Assembly (NCBI GenBank): GCA_947461985.1
Contig: CANHNT010000084.1
Span: 1 to 7,858 of the forward strand
Direction of reading: 5' to 3'
Source: Bacteroidota bacterium
GTDB lineage: Bacteria > Bacteroidota > Bacteroidia > Chitinophagales > Chitinophagaceae
DNA: 7,858 nt
The notes under the pieces were generated by a model. It saw nothing but the letters and a program-made list of their open reading frames with translations, did not search any database and was not told the DNA's origin. Of the stretch, positions 1 through 7,496 are shown piece after piece (position 1 is the stretch's first letter; each line of letters starts with the position of its first letter). The position numbers and the translations under genes were made by a program.

Positions 1-75
1 ATAGAATTAAATAATTGGTTTATTTTTATTTAGAATCTTAAAAATAAGGTAAATATGTTAGTGCTTTTAATTTTA

Positions 76-107
76 TTTGGCAAGTATAAAACTCCTTTTT
101 AGTTTTG
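76..107 (+). promoter_or_regulatory. Candidate Bacteroidota-type promoter for the S41-like gene
   Basis: TTTG at 76-79 is followed after 20 bp by TAGTTTTG at 100-107. The second element matches the Bacteroidota -7 consensus TAnnTTTG exactly, and the spacing fits the known TTG-N17-23-TAnnTTTG arrangement. The -7 element ends only 3 bp before the ATG at 111, so transcription from it would give an almost leaderless mRNA. The region is very AT-rich and chance matches are likely, so the call is tentative. The rest of 1-110 shows no gene and no other clear signal. Confidence 0.35.
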
Positions 108-110
108 GAT

Positions 111-2441
111 ATGAAATTTTTATTTTATATATTTTTATTGATTGTAGGATTTAGTTTAAAATCATTTGCACAAAGTTCGGCTGATGAAAAAATAATTGCT
201 TTTTCAAAATTATACTCAACCGTTAAATTTTATTACCCGGAGCCCGTTTTAACAAATTTCCCTTGGCAAGCATTGGCCTATAAAGGATATCGATTAGCCC
301 TCGAAAACGAAAATGACGAGGTCTTTATCAATAAAACGAAAGCGTTGTTTCGTACGTTAGCACCGGGCGTGCAAATAGGTAAAGCACAAGTATTTGACTT
401 GCGTAAAATAACGCCCAAAAATCCAAGAGCGTATCCGACTACGAAATTTTGTCAACATAAAATTGCTTTAAATGTCAATAAAAAACAAGTATTTGCAACA
501 ACGAGTTTAAATTATATATATCAACAAAAAAATATTTATTATAAGATTATTCAACCCTTTAACCCTAAGCAAAAAGGAATGTTGGGGAAGAAAATAAAAG
601 TTTCTTTTTGGGCTAAGTGGGAAGGTGCAATAGACTCTAATCTTGCATTTTTTCAATTGATGCCTTTTAACAGAAAAACAAAAACATTGTTGGATTATAC
701 GATAAAAGTGAATACAAATGAATGGGCTTTGTACATACAAGAAATTGATTATCCTGAAGATATCAGTGTCGATAAATTGAATTTTAACTTGCCTTTGGCA
801 GGCACTATTTATGTAGATGATTTGCAAATAGAGAAGTTTGAAAACAACCTATGGGAAAAAATCAATTTCAATAATACAGGATTCGAAAACTTTTCGCCAT
901 TAGGCAATTTAGTAGGTTGGGAAGATCCTTTTATTGCAGGCACCATCGTTGAAAAAAATAATAAAGATACTAAGGAAGGGCAATTTTCGTTGAAATTAAC
1001 TTCTGTTCAAGATCAAATTTTATATCAACCTACAGATATTGAGAAGCCCTATGAAACGAAGTTGATGGGTGATTATCATGCATTTGTTCCATTGCAACTA
1101 TATGCCAATGACACGTCCATTTATCCTTTCACAAATAAAATTGAAGTCGATCAATTAGCTGCACAACTATTGGCTCAAATAGATAGCAATGCTCCGGTCA
1201 ATCAACAAAAAATAGCCGTGGCACTTGAAATTTGGAGTCAGCTGTATCAAGATTATCCTTATCGAGAAAATAATTTTGAAGAAAAAAACAATTACTTTTT
1301 GCTACATTTTGTGCATGCACTCCAAAAATCAACGACTGATTTTAATGCAAATGATTTTTACACAAACTATTTATCCTGGTTAAATGATCCACATGCAACC
1401 ATTGCCTATCGTAGTTTAGCGAAAGAGCAACGTAAAAAATTTAGGATTCCTATGGATATTGTTTTAACCCAAAATGAATGTGTAATATCAAACCTGAAAA
1501 AAGCAACCAGCATTATTGAGCCAGGGGATGTGATTCTCAAAATGAATAATATAGCTATTGATAGTTTAATTGTAGAATACAATCGATTTTCGATAGCTAA
1601 AATAAATCAGCATACAGCCATTAGCAGGTTATTGGAAATTTATGATGCGGACTCAACTGAAATAGTAGTTAAGCGAAACAACAACATTTTGAAAGAATTC
1701 TTCAGCTCAAAAAATCAAATGTTGCCTAAAACGTTTACTGCTCAATCTGCTACGGATTCATTAAACGAAGAAAATGACGAGCAAGCGTATAAAAATAATT
1801 TGGAACAAAAAATGAAGAACGACCAAGTGTTTTATTATCATGCAAATGCTGCCCGAGCGATTAATAAATCAACGTTGTTAACTGAAGAAAAAGTGGATAG
1901 TTTGGTAAAAATATTTAATAACTATCAATATATAATCATTGATTTGAGGGGACGAGCTAGCAATAACTTTTTAAATTATTTAGATACCCATATTCCCACT
2001 ATTGAATTAGATAAAAGATTGGATGTGATTAAAAAAAGTTTTCAACCAGTAGCTCAATTTCAATACGATACTATTAATTATACGAAACAATCAAAATCAA
2101 CATTAATCTTAAAACCGAAAATAGTTTATTTAGTAAATTATAAAACAATGGGGAGTGTTGAGCGCAATTTAGTAAGAGCAAAATATAGCAAATCTGCTAT
2201 ATTGGTAGGAGAAAACACAGCAGGTGCTACGGGCATTGTAAACAAAATTCGAATGAATGATAATATGGAGTTTTATTATACAGGCTCTAAAAATGTAGGA
2301 TTAGCAGATTTGCAAAATGGCAATTACCAAAGTATTGGTTTAAAACCAGACTATATAGTTTATCCTACTAAAGAAGGTATAAAAGAAAATAGAGATGAAA
2401 TACTTGACAAAGCTTTAGATGTAATTAAAAATTTAAAATAA
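111..2441 (+). CDS. Exported S41-family (tricorn-core-like) peptidase homologue, possibly inactive
   Basis: The product has 776 residues if translated from the ATG at 111. An in-frame TTG at 105 adds only two residues, and the ATG gives a clean signal peptide: K2, a hydrophobic core at about 3-16, and a likely signal peptidase I site after SFA (residue 20). No lipobox is seen, so a periplasmic or secreted protein is expected. Residues 25-65 (KFYYPEP, W-rich helices) and 367-440 (LYQDYPYR, LNDPHA) resemble the helical segments that precede the protease core in Bacteroidota S41 proteins. Residues about 118-300 look like a beta-sandwich (SFWAKW, YVDDLQIE). Residues about 446-533 look like a PDZ domain (EPGDVILKMNN). 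The S41 core follows, with IIDLRG (609-614), TMGSVE (679-684), GENTAGATG (700-708) and IGLKPDY near the end. Family members usually have Ser three residues before the conserved Glu; here that residue is Gly681 and a Ser sits one place later at 682. Substrate and physiological role are unknown. It converges with panC, leaving 2 bp between the stop codons. Confidence 0.85.
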   Translation: MKFLFYIFLLIVGFSLKSFAQSSADEKIIAFSKLYSTVKFYYPEPVLTNFPWQALAYKGYRLALENENDEVFINKTKALFRTLAPGVQIGKAQVFDLRKITPKNPRAYPTTKFCQHKIALNVNKKQVFATTSLNYIYQQKNIYYKIIQPFNPKQKGMLGKKIKVSFWAKWEGAIDSNLAFFQLMPFNRKTKTLLDYTIKVNTNEWALYIQEIDYPEDISVDKLNFNLPLAGTIYVDDLQIEKFENNLWEKINFNNTGFENFSPLGNLVGWEDPFIAGTIVEKNNKDTKEGQFSLKLTSVQDQILYQPTDIEKPYETKLMGDYHAFVPLQLYANDTSIYPFTNKIEVDQLAAQLLAQIDSNAPVNQQKIAVALEIWSQLYQDYPYRENNFEEKNNYFLLHFVHALQKSTTDFNANDFYTNYLSWLNDPHATIAYRSLAKEQRKKFRIPMDIVLTQNECVISNLKKATSIIEPGDVILKMNNIAIDSLIVEYNRFSIAKINQHTAISRLLEIYDADSTEIVVKRNNNILKEFFSSKNQMLPKTFTAQSATDSLNEENDEQAYKNNLEQKMKNDQVFYYHANAARAINKSTLLTEEKVDSLVKIFNNYQYIIIDLRGRASNNFLNYLDTHIPTIELDKRLDVIKKSFQPVAQFQYDTINYTKQSKSTLILKPKIVYLVNYKTMGSVERNLVRAKYSKSAILVGENTAGATGIVNKIRMNDNMEFYYTGSKNVGLADLQNGNYQSIGLKPDYIVYPTKEGIKENRDEILDKALDVIKNLK

Positions 2442-2443
2442 AT

Positions 2444-3277
2444 TTAGTTCATTCTAAGGTTGTCAATTAAACGAATGCCTTCTAAAAAAGAAGCAATTAA
2501 CACTATCATTTTTTTTGTGTCATCAAAATCGGTCATTATCTCAAGGTTATCGGCGTTTGCCAATAAAATATATTCGGTTTCAAAACCATTTTGAGCTAGT
2601 TTTTGAACACAACTTTGCTGAATTTGTTCAAAAGGAATTGTACTTATATTGTTTTTAATGGCATACAAACAGTTGTAAATTAAGGGCGCCTTCAACCTTG
2701 CTTCGGCAGATAAACGAGTGTTTCGAGAGCTTTTTGCTAAGCCATCATCATCTCGAAGGGTGGGGCAGGTGATTACTTCAACGTTTAATTTTTGCAAAAG
2801 AATCATTCGTTTAATAACAAGGCATTGTTGAAAATCTTTTTCACCCAAATACAATTTATGGGGTTGAACAGCATTTAATAACTTATGCACGATTAAAGAA
2901 ACGCCGTTGAAATGACCGGGTCTAAATTTCCCATCTAAAACAGTATCTAAATAGCCAATATCATAAATAGGTATGTTTTCCATTCCTGTAGGATACATTT
3001 CATTCACCGAAGGCAAAAAAAGTACATCGGTTTTTGCTTCAATTAATTTTTCAATATCAGAATCAATGGTTACAGGATATTTTTCAAAATCAGATTGGTT
3101 GTTAAATTGAGTGGGATTAATAAAAATGCTACATACCGTAATTTCATTTTCTAATCTTGATTTTTCAATTAACGAAATATGCCCTTCATGCAGTGCGCCC
3201 ATCGTAGGTACAAACCCTACAGATGCATTCTGGTGCAGTAAATTTTGCAATTCGAGGATTGTTTTAATGATGTACAT
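2444..3277 (-). CDS. panC: Pantothenate synthetase (pantoate--beta-alanine ligase)
   Basis: PanC is a cytoplasmic enzyme that joins pantoate and beta-alanine using ATP, via a pantoyl-adenylate intermediate, in the last step of pantothenate (vitamin B5) synthesis for coenzyme A. The 277-residue product matches the usual family length of about 280. Visible motifs are PTMGALHEGH (24-33), which includes the HxGH nucleotide-binding signature; IFINPTQF (51-58); RPGHFNGV (119-126); GEKDFQ (145-150); and the KMSKS-like loop DGLAKSSRN (178-186). The reading frame stays open 24 codons further upstream, but PanC proteins begin close to MYIIKTI, and the extension would run into the divergent promoter region. 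I therefore chose the ATG at 3277. There is no Shine-Dalgarno sequence, which is normal in this phylum. panC is transcribed away from the glgA-like gene, an arrangement that recurs in Bacteroidota. panB and panD are not in the window. Confidence 0.97.
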   Translation of the reverse strand: MYIIKTILELQNLLHQNASVGFVPTMGALHEGHISLIEKSRLENEITVCSIFINPTQFNNQSDFEKYPVTIDSDIEKLIEAKTDVLFLPSVNEMYPTGMENIPIYDIGYLDTVLDGKFRPGHFNGVSLIVHKLLNAVQPHKLYLGEKDFQQCLVIKRMILLQKLNVEVITCPTLRDDDGLAKSSRNTRLSAEARLKAPLIYNCLYAIKNNISTIPFEQIQQSCVQKLAQNGFETEYILLANADNLEIMTDFDDTKKMIVLIASFLEGIRLIDNLRMN

Positions 3278-3283
3278 AACATT

Positions 3284-3291
3284 CAAATATA
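3284..3291 (-). promoter_or_regulatory. Candidate -7 element for panC
   Basis: On the minus strand this reads TATATTTG, an exact match to TAnnTTTG. It ends 6 bp before the panC ATG, so the predicted transcript would have almost no leader. The nearest TTTTG upstream lies only about 12 bp away, shorter than the usual 17-23 bp spacing, so a standard -33 element is not apparent. Confidence 0.4.
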
Positions 3292-3333
3292 GGGCAGTGA
3301 AATCAAAATCATCCACTTTTGAGAAAAAAACAG

Positions 3334-3341
3334 TACATTTG
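3334..3341 (+). promoter_or_regulatory. Candidate -7 element for the glgA-like/DUF4270/glmS run
   Basis: TACATTTG, followed by CA, is an exact TAnnTTTG match in the form most often seen before Bacteroidota genes. It would start transcription near 3346-3349 and leave a leader of about 30 nt before the ATG at 3378. A TTTTG at 3317-3321 is only 12 bp upstream, so the -33 element is not at consensus spacing. No comparable promoter is seen in the short gaps downstream, so this probably drives all three genes through glmS. Confidence 0.5.
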
Positions 3342-3377
3342 CACTCCAATTCTAAAAACTATTCAATAAAAAACTCA

Positions 3378-4202
3378 ATGGCTGTAATACAAAAGAAAAA
3401 AATTCTTTTCATTTCGCATGAATTTGCTCCTTATAATGAAGAGACTGATTTCGCAAAAATATTGAATATGTTGGCTGTTAAATCGAATGATTCAGGATAT
3501 GAAGTTCGAGCCATTATGCCTCGTTTTGGTGCTATCAATGAAAGAAGACATCGTCTTCATGAAGTGGTAAGATTATCTGGTATTAATATTCAAGTTGATA
3601 AAGAAGATCATCCTTTAGTTATTAAAGTGGCCTCGTTGCCCAATGCTCGTTTGCAAGTATATTTCATGGATAATGAAGATATGTATAAACGTAAAACTAC
3701 TTTTCACGATGAAAATGGTGTTGCTTTTGACGACAATGGTGAAAGAGCCATCTTTTTTTGTAAAGGTGCTTTAGAAACAGTTAAGAAATTTGGATGGCCT
3801 CCTGATATTATACATGTACACGGTTGGATGAGTGCATTAATTCCTATGTATATCAAATCGTTTTACAAAAAAGAACCTGTTTTCGCTAATTCTAAAATTG
3901 TTTTTTCGGTTACTAAAAATACCATGAAAGAAAAATTAGGAGAATCTTTTTCTAAACAAATTATGGCAAGCACTCCATTAAAAGAAAAAGACATCGAAAT
4001 ATATAAAGATGGTGAAAATACCAATATGTTTATTGGCGGAGCAAAATATGCCGATGCTGCTATTATGGGAGATCCGGCTATTGAAGAAAAAATAATTACT
4101 GCCATTAAACCCTCACGGAGTAAAAAAGTGTTAAATTTTAATCCAGAATCAGATGATGTGACGGATATTATGGAACTTTATAGTAATTTGGCAGGCAAAT
4201 AG
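3378..4202 (+). CDS. Glycogen/starch synthase N-terminal-domain-like protein (GT5 half, probably not catalytic)
   Basis: This 274-residue protein resembles only the N-terminal Rossmann half of GT5 glycogen synthases; full enzymes have about 480 residues and a second, C-terminal domain. Matching segments are ILFISHEFAPY (9-19), the region around MPRFGAINERRHRLHEV (48-63), VYFMDNE (94-100), NGERAIFFCKGALE (120-133) and PDIIHVHGWMSAL (142-154). Two hallmarks differ. The ADP-glucose-binding KTGGL motif after the first strand is replaced by EETDFAK (21-27), and the HDW motif reads HGW (148-150). Databases usually name this Bacteroidota family 'glycogen/starch synthase', but the sequence does not support sugar transfer by this protein alone. 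A binding or regulatory role is possible but is inference. The frame is open back to 3111, but that part is antisense to panC; the ATG at 3378 gives the normal start for this family. It is divergent from panC and 12 bp upstream of the DUF4270 gene, probably in one operon. Confidence 0.88.
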   Translation: MAVIQKKKILFISHEFAPYNEETDFAKILNMLAVKSNDSGYEVRAIMPRFGAINERRHRLHEVVRLSGINIQVDKEDHPLVIKVASLPNARLQVYFMDNEDMYKRKTTFHDENGVAFDDNGERAIFFCKGALETVKKFGWPPDIIHVHGWMSALIPMYIKSFYKKEPVFANSKIVFSVTKNTMKEKLGESFSKQIMASTPLKEKDIEIYKDGENTNMFIGGAKYADAAIMGDPAIEEKIITAIKPSRSKKVLNFNPESDDVTDIMELYSNLAGK

Positions 4203-4214
4203 GCAATTAAAGAA

Positions 4215-5648
4215 ATGAACAACACATTCTACAAAAAAGGATTCAACTTATCAGGAATCACAATAATTATTTTAGGAGTTATTTTCACCTCTTCATGCAA
4301 TGAAAATACGATTTTACCTCCCAATTTAGTTCCTCCAATAGACAATATTAACACGTTTCAGGATACGTCCTTAACAGTGATTACTAACAATATCTATCAA
4401 GATTCTGTATTAACGGGTGGTTTAAACGGAACGACTCGAGTTTCAAATTCTAGCTCATATTATCATGCTTTAGGTGTGCTAGTAACTGCTGATTTTGGAA
4501 AAACAGTTGCTGGCTTTCATACCGAAGTATTGCCTCCTAATAACTTATTTTCCTATAAAGGTACGAACGTACAAGTTGATTCAATCATATTGGCCATTCC
4601 TTACCGTTCTTCCTTTGGAGATACGATTAACGCAATTCCTCAAAAGTTTAACGTTTACCGTTCGTTGCGATCTTTTTCTAGAGATTCTGCTCAATTTGAA
4701 ACAACTAAAGATGTATACGATTCTTCTCCTTCTGAAGTGTTGGCTAGTCAGGTTGTAAATTTTAATACGTTTAAAACAGATTCTCCAACAGTGGGAACAG
4801 GAAAATTAATTCCACAATTACGATTTAAATTAGCCGAGTGGTTTATAGATAGTTTGAAAGAGCAAATTGATTTAGGAGCGAATGGAGCAATGGCTACCAA
4901 TGCAACCTATAATCAATGGTGGAAAGGTTTTTATGTAGCCCCAGCAGACTCTAATATAGCAGGCAATACAATTGGTTATTTTAACACCTATGGTACAAGA
5001 ATGTATATCTATTATAGATACACCAATACCAGTGGAACACAAGATACTACAAACTCCATTTTTGGTTTTGATGCAAATTTCAGCAATCGTTTTTGTCATA
5101 TTACCAGAAATTATGCAGGGTCAAATGCCTATAATTTGAATTTGATAAACACTAATAATCCAGTAGGAGATTCAATCTTGTACTTACAAAGTGAGCCAGG
5201 GTTGGCTACCTTATTAAGATTTCCTAATTTAACTACTATTGATAATCACATCATCAATAAAGCCGAATTAATATTTAACAGCTATTACTCCACCAATTTA
5301 ATGAGCGATACCTTAAAAGCTGGATTAATACCAAGATTGCAAGTTTTTCAAGTCGATGAAACAGGGGCAGATAAAATAGTGAGTGATTATGCAACCTTTG
5401 GTACAAATTTTGTTGATGGAAAGCGTTATCAAGTGAGTTTCCTAGGAATGACTTATGTTCAATACAGATTTGCATTGACCGAAACGTTCCAAAAGGCAAT
5501 TTCACAAAAAAATAATACCTTTACGCTCAAAATTATGGGACTAAATGTAGGAACGCCTGCTGCTTATCAATCTGTAATCAGAGGAAGCAGTAGCTTGGTT
5601 ACTTCAATGAAACCTAAATTAAATTTAATATATACAAAAATAAAATAA
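4215..5648 (+). CDS. DUF4270 family lipoprotein
   Basis: The 477-residue product has a lipoprotein signal peptide: K7-K8, a hydrophobic stretch at 10-25, and the lipobox FTSSC with the acylated Cys at position 28. The sequence after the Cys is NENTILPPNLVPP, followed by INTFQDTSLTV. This Cys, short spacer and INTFxDTS-like start is typical of Bacteroidota DUF4270 proteins, as is the placement next to glmS and the glgA-like gene. The rest is rich in beta-strand patterns with many Asn, Thr, Ser and Tyr (for example VQVDSIILAIPYR and the C-terminal MKPKLNLIYTKIK), consistent with an extracytoplasmic beta-sandwich protein. No acidic surface-export run follows the Cys, so the final location, periplasmic or surface side of the outer membrane, is open. 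Its function is unknown. The gaps of 12 bp upstream and 6 bp downstream imply cotranscription with the glgA-like gene and glmS. Confidence 0.88.
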   Translation: MNNTFYKKGFNLSGITIIILGVIFTSSCNENTILPPNLVPPIDNINTFQDTSLTVITNNIYQDSVLTGGLNGTTRVSNSSSYYHALGVLVTADFGKTVAGFHTEVLPPNNLFSYKGTNVQVDSIILAIPYRSSFGDTINAIPQKFNVYRSLRSFSRDSAQFETTKDVYDSSPSEVLASQVVNFNTFKTDSPTVGTGKLIPQLRFKLAEWFIDSLKEQIDLGANGAMATNATYNQWWKGFYVAPADSNIAGNTIGYFNTYGTRMYIYYRYTNTSGTQDTTNSIFGFDANFSNRFCHITRNYAGSNAYNLNLINTNNPVGDSILYLQSEPGLATLLRFPNLTTIDNHIINKAELIFNSYYSTNLMSDTLKAGLIPRLQVFQVDETGADKIVSDYATFGTNFVDGKRYQVSFLGMTYVQYRFALTETFQKAISQKNNTFTLKIMGLNVGTPAAYQSVIRGSSSLVTSMKPKLNLIYTKIK

Positions 5649-5654
5649 ATTTTT

Positions 5655-7496
5655 ATGTGTGGAATAGTTGCTTACATTGGTTCAAGAGAGGCTTATCCAA
5701 TTTTAATTAAAGGATTAAGAAGGTTAGAATACCGAGGTTATGACAGTGCAGGAGTTGCCTTATTAAACGATGCCAAATTATCTGTTTACAAAAAAGAAGG
5801 GAAAGTCGCTATATTAGAAGACTTTGCTAAAAATTTAGATACAACTGGTAATATAGGTATTGGGCACACCCGTTGGGCAACCCATGGGGTGCCTTGCGAT
5901 CGAAATGCGCATCCTCATTTATCTAATTCTCATCGATTGGCTATTATTCATAATGGCATTATCGAAAATTACGCATCCTTAAAAGCGGAATTAGAAACAA
6001 GAGGCTATATTTTTGAAAGCGATACCGATACTGAAGTATTGTTAAACTTAATTGAAGATATTCAAAAAGAAGAAAAACGAACGATTGAAGAAGCCGTTCG
6101 GGTAGCACTTAATGAAGTTATTGGTGCTTATGCGATTGTGGTAATTGATAAAAACGAACCCGATAAAATTATTGCGGCCCGTAAAGGCAGTCCATTGGTA
6201 ATCGGTATTGGTCAAAATGAATTTTTTGTAGCCTCTGATGCTTCACCTATCATTGAATATACCAACAATGTAGTTTATTTGAACGATGAAGAATTTGCTG
6301 TTTTAAATAGAAATGGAAAATTAGATATTAAAACATTGGGCAATGTAGAGAAAACGCCTTACATCCAAAAACTAGAAATGGATTTGGAAAAAATTGAAAA
6401 AGGAGGCTACGAGCATTTCATGTTAAAAGAAATATATGAGCAACCTCAAGTAATTTTAGATTGCATGAGAGGCCGTATGAATGCCGAGCAAGGTTGGATA
6501 AAATTAGGCGGTGTAGATGAATACGCTACGCGAATTAACAATGCAAAACGAATTATTATTACTGCTTGTGGAACATCTTGGCACAGTGGTTTAATTGGTG
6601 AATATTTAATAGAAGAATTAGCTAGGGTGCCTGTTGAGGTGGAGTATGCATCTGAATTTAGATACCGAAATCCTATTGTTACACAAAACGATGTGGTTTT
6701 AGCAATTTCTCAATCAGGTGAAACTGCTGATACGCTTTCCGCTATTCAAATAGCAAAAGAACGTCAGGCATTAATATACGGAATTTGCAATGTAATAGGT
6801 TCGTCTATCGCACGAGAAGCACATGCAGGTTCATACACACATGCTGGTCCCGAAATTGGAGTGGCTTCAACCAAAGCTTTTACGGTTCAAGTAACCATAT
6901 TAACCTTGATGGCGTTGCAGTTGGCTCAATCAAAAGGAACCATTTCTCAATCTAGACTACGCACGATTTTATATGAAATGGAGCAAGTGCCCGAAAAAGT
7001 AAAACAAACGTTAAAGCTGGATTCAAAAATTAAAGAAATAGCGGCTAAATATTTTGAAGCGAAGAACTTTTTGTATTTAGGTCGTGGATTAGCCTTCCCG
7101 ATTGCGTTAGAAGGAGCATTAAAGCTAAAAGAAATTTCGTACATACATGCAGAAGGATATCCTGCTGCCGAAATGAAACATGGTCCTATTGCGTTGATAG
7201 ATGAAAATATGCCTGTGGTGTTTATTGCTACCAACAAGAGTGCGCATGAAAAAATTGTTTCAAACATTCAAGAAGTAAAAGCTAGAAAAGGAAAAGTAAT
7301 TGCCATCATTTTAGAAGGCGATGAAACCATTAAAGGCTTAGCAGACGACTACATTGAAGTGCCTGATACAGACGAATTATTATCGCCATTGGTTGCGATT
7401 GTTCCACTACAACTTCTTTCTTATCATATTGCTTTAATGAGAGGTTGCAATGTAGATCAACCCCGTAACTTAGCAAAATCGGTAACCGTAGAATGA
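5655..7496 (+). CDS. glmS: Glutamine--fructose-6-phosphate aminotransferase (isomerizing), glucosamine-6-phosphate synthase
   Basis: GlmS is a cytoplasmic enzyme that converts fructose-6-phosphate and glutamine to glucosamine-6-phosphate, feeding UDP-GlcNAc for peptidoglycan and lipopolysaccharide. The 613 residues are close to the 609 of E. coli GlmS. The N-terminal glutaminase domain begins MCGIVAYIG, with Cys2 as nucleophile after Met removal, and has YRGYDSAG (26-33), GHTRWATHG (70-78) and SDTDTE (122-127). Two SIS domains follow, with TACGTSWHS (303-311) and SQSGETADT (352-360) in the first. The isomerase residues equivalent to E. coli Glu488, His504 and Lys603 are Glu493 (LKEISY), His509 (MKHGP) and Lys608 in the conserved tail LAKSVTVE. 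All catalytic landmarks are intact. The start lies 6 bp after the DUF4270 stop, which leaves no room for a glmS ribozyme. The final 40 bp are overlapped on the opposite strand by a recombinase reading frame. Confidence 0.98.
   Translation: MCGIVAYIGSREAYPILIKGLRRLEYRGYDSAGVALLNDAKLSVYKKEGKVAILEDFAKNLDTTGNIGIGHTRWATHGVPCDRNAHPHLSNSHRLAIIHNGIIENYASLKAELETRGYIFESDTDTEVLLNLIEDIQKEEKRTIEEAVRVALNEVIGAYAIVVIDKNEPDKIIAARKGSPLVIGIGQNEFFVASDASPIIEYTNNVVYLNDEEFAVLNRNGKLDIKTLGNVEKTPYIQKLEMDLEKIEKGGYEHFMLKEIYEQPQVILDCMRGRMNAEQGWIKLGGVDEYATRINNAKRIIITACGTSWHSGLIGEYLIEELARVPVEVEYASEFRYRNPIVTQNDVVLAISQSGETADTLSAIQIAKERQALIYGICNVIGSSIAREAHAGSYTHAGPEIGVASTKAFTVQVTILTLMALQLAQSKGTISQSRLRTILYEMEQVPEKVKQTLKLDSKIKEIAAKYFEAKNFLYLGRGLAFPIALEGALKLKEISYIHAEGYPAAEMKHGPIALIDENMPVVFIATNKSAHEKIVSNIQEVKARKGKVIAIILEGDETIKGLADDYIEVPDTDELLSPLVAIVPLQLLSYHIALMRGCNVDQPRNLAKSVTVE
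7457..7496. other. Overlap of the glmS 3' end and recombinase 3' end; candidate attachment site
   Basis: These 40 bp encode the last 12 codons and stop of glmS on the plus strand, and the last 12 codons and stop of the recombinase on the minus strand. Plus reads PRNLAKSVTVE and minus reads STVTDFAKLRG. Because glmS keeps its canonical ending, an element joining here would have to insert just past the stop or replace the tail with an equivalent one. The crossover point cannot be placed without the other end of the element. Confidence 0.4.

Noticed and set aside
105..110. TTG at 105 as the start of the S41-like gene
   Set aside because: The ATG at 111 is two codons downstream, gives a standard signal peptide and is the more usual start. 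The TTG also falls inside the candidate -7 element.
507..827. Minus-strand open frame inside the S41-like gene, and similar ones within the glgA-like, DUF4270 and glmS genes
   Set aside because: They are antisense to well-supported genes, have low-complexity or Cys/Ile-rich translations and resemble no known family.
2435..2460. Bidirectional terminator between the S41-like gene and panC
   Set aside because: The stop codons are 2 bp apart and I see no stem-loop at the junction; the sequence is only AT-rich.
3278..3349. Extended panC start (24 extra residues)
   Set aside because: The extension is not part of PanC, has no family similarity and crosses the divergent promoter region. The ATG at 3277 gives the normal length and N-terminus.
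3111..3377. Upstream extension of the glgA-like reading frame
   Set aside because: The extra residues are mostly antisense to panC codons, and the family starts at the Met at 3378.
5649..5654. glmS ribozyme or other leader RNA before glmS
   Set aside because: Only 6 bp separate the DUF4270 stop from the glmS ATG, so no leader structure can fit.
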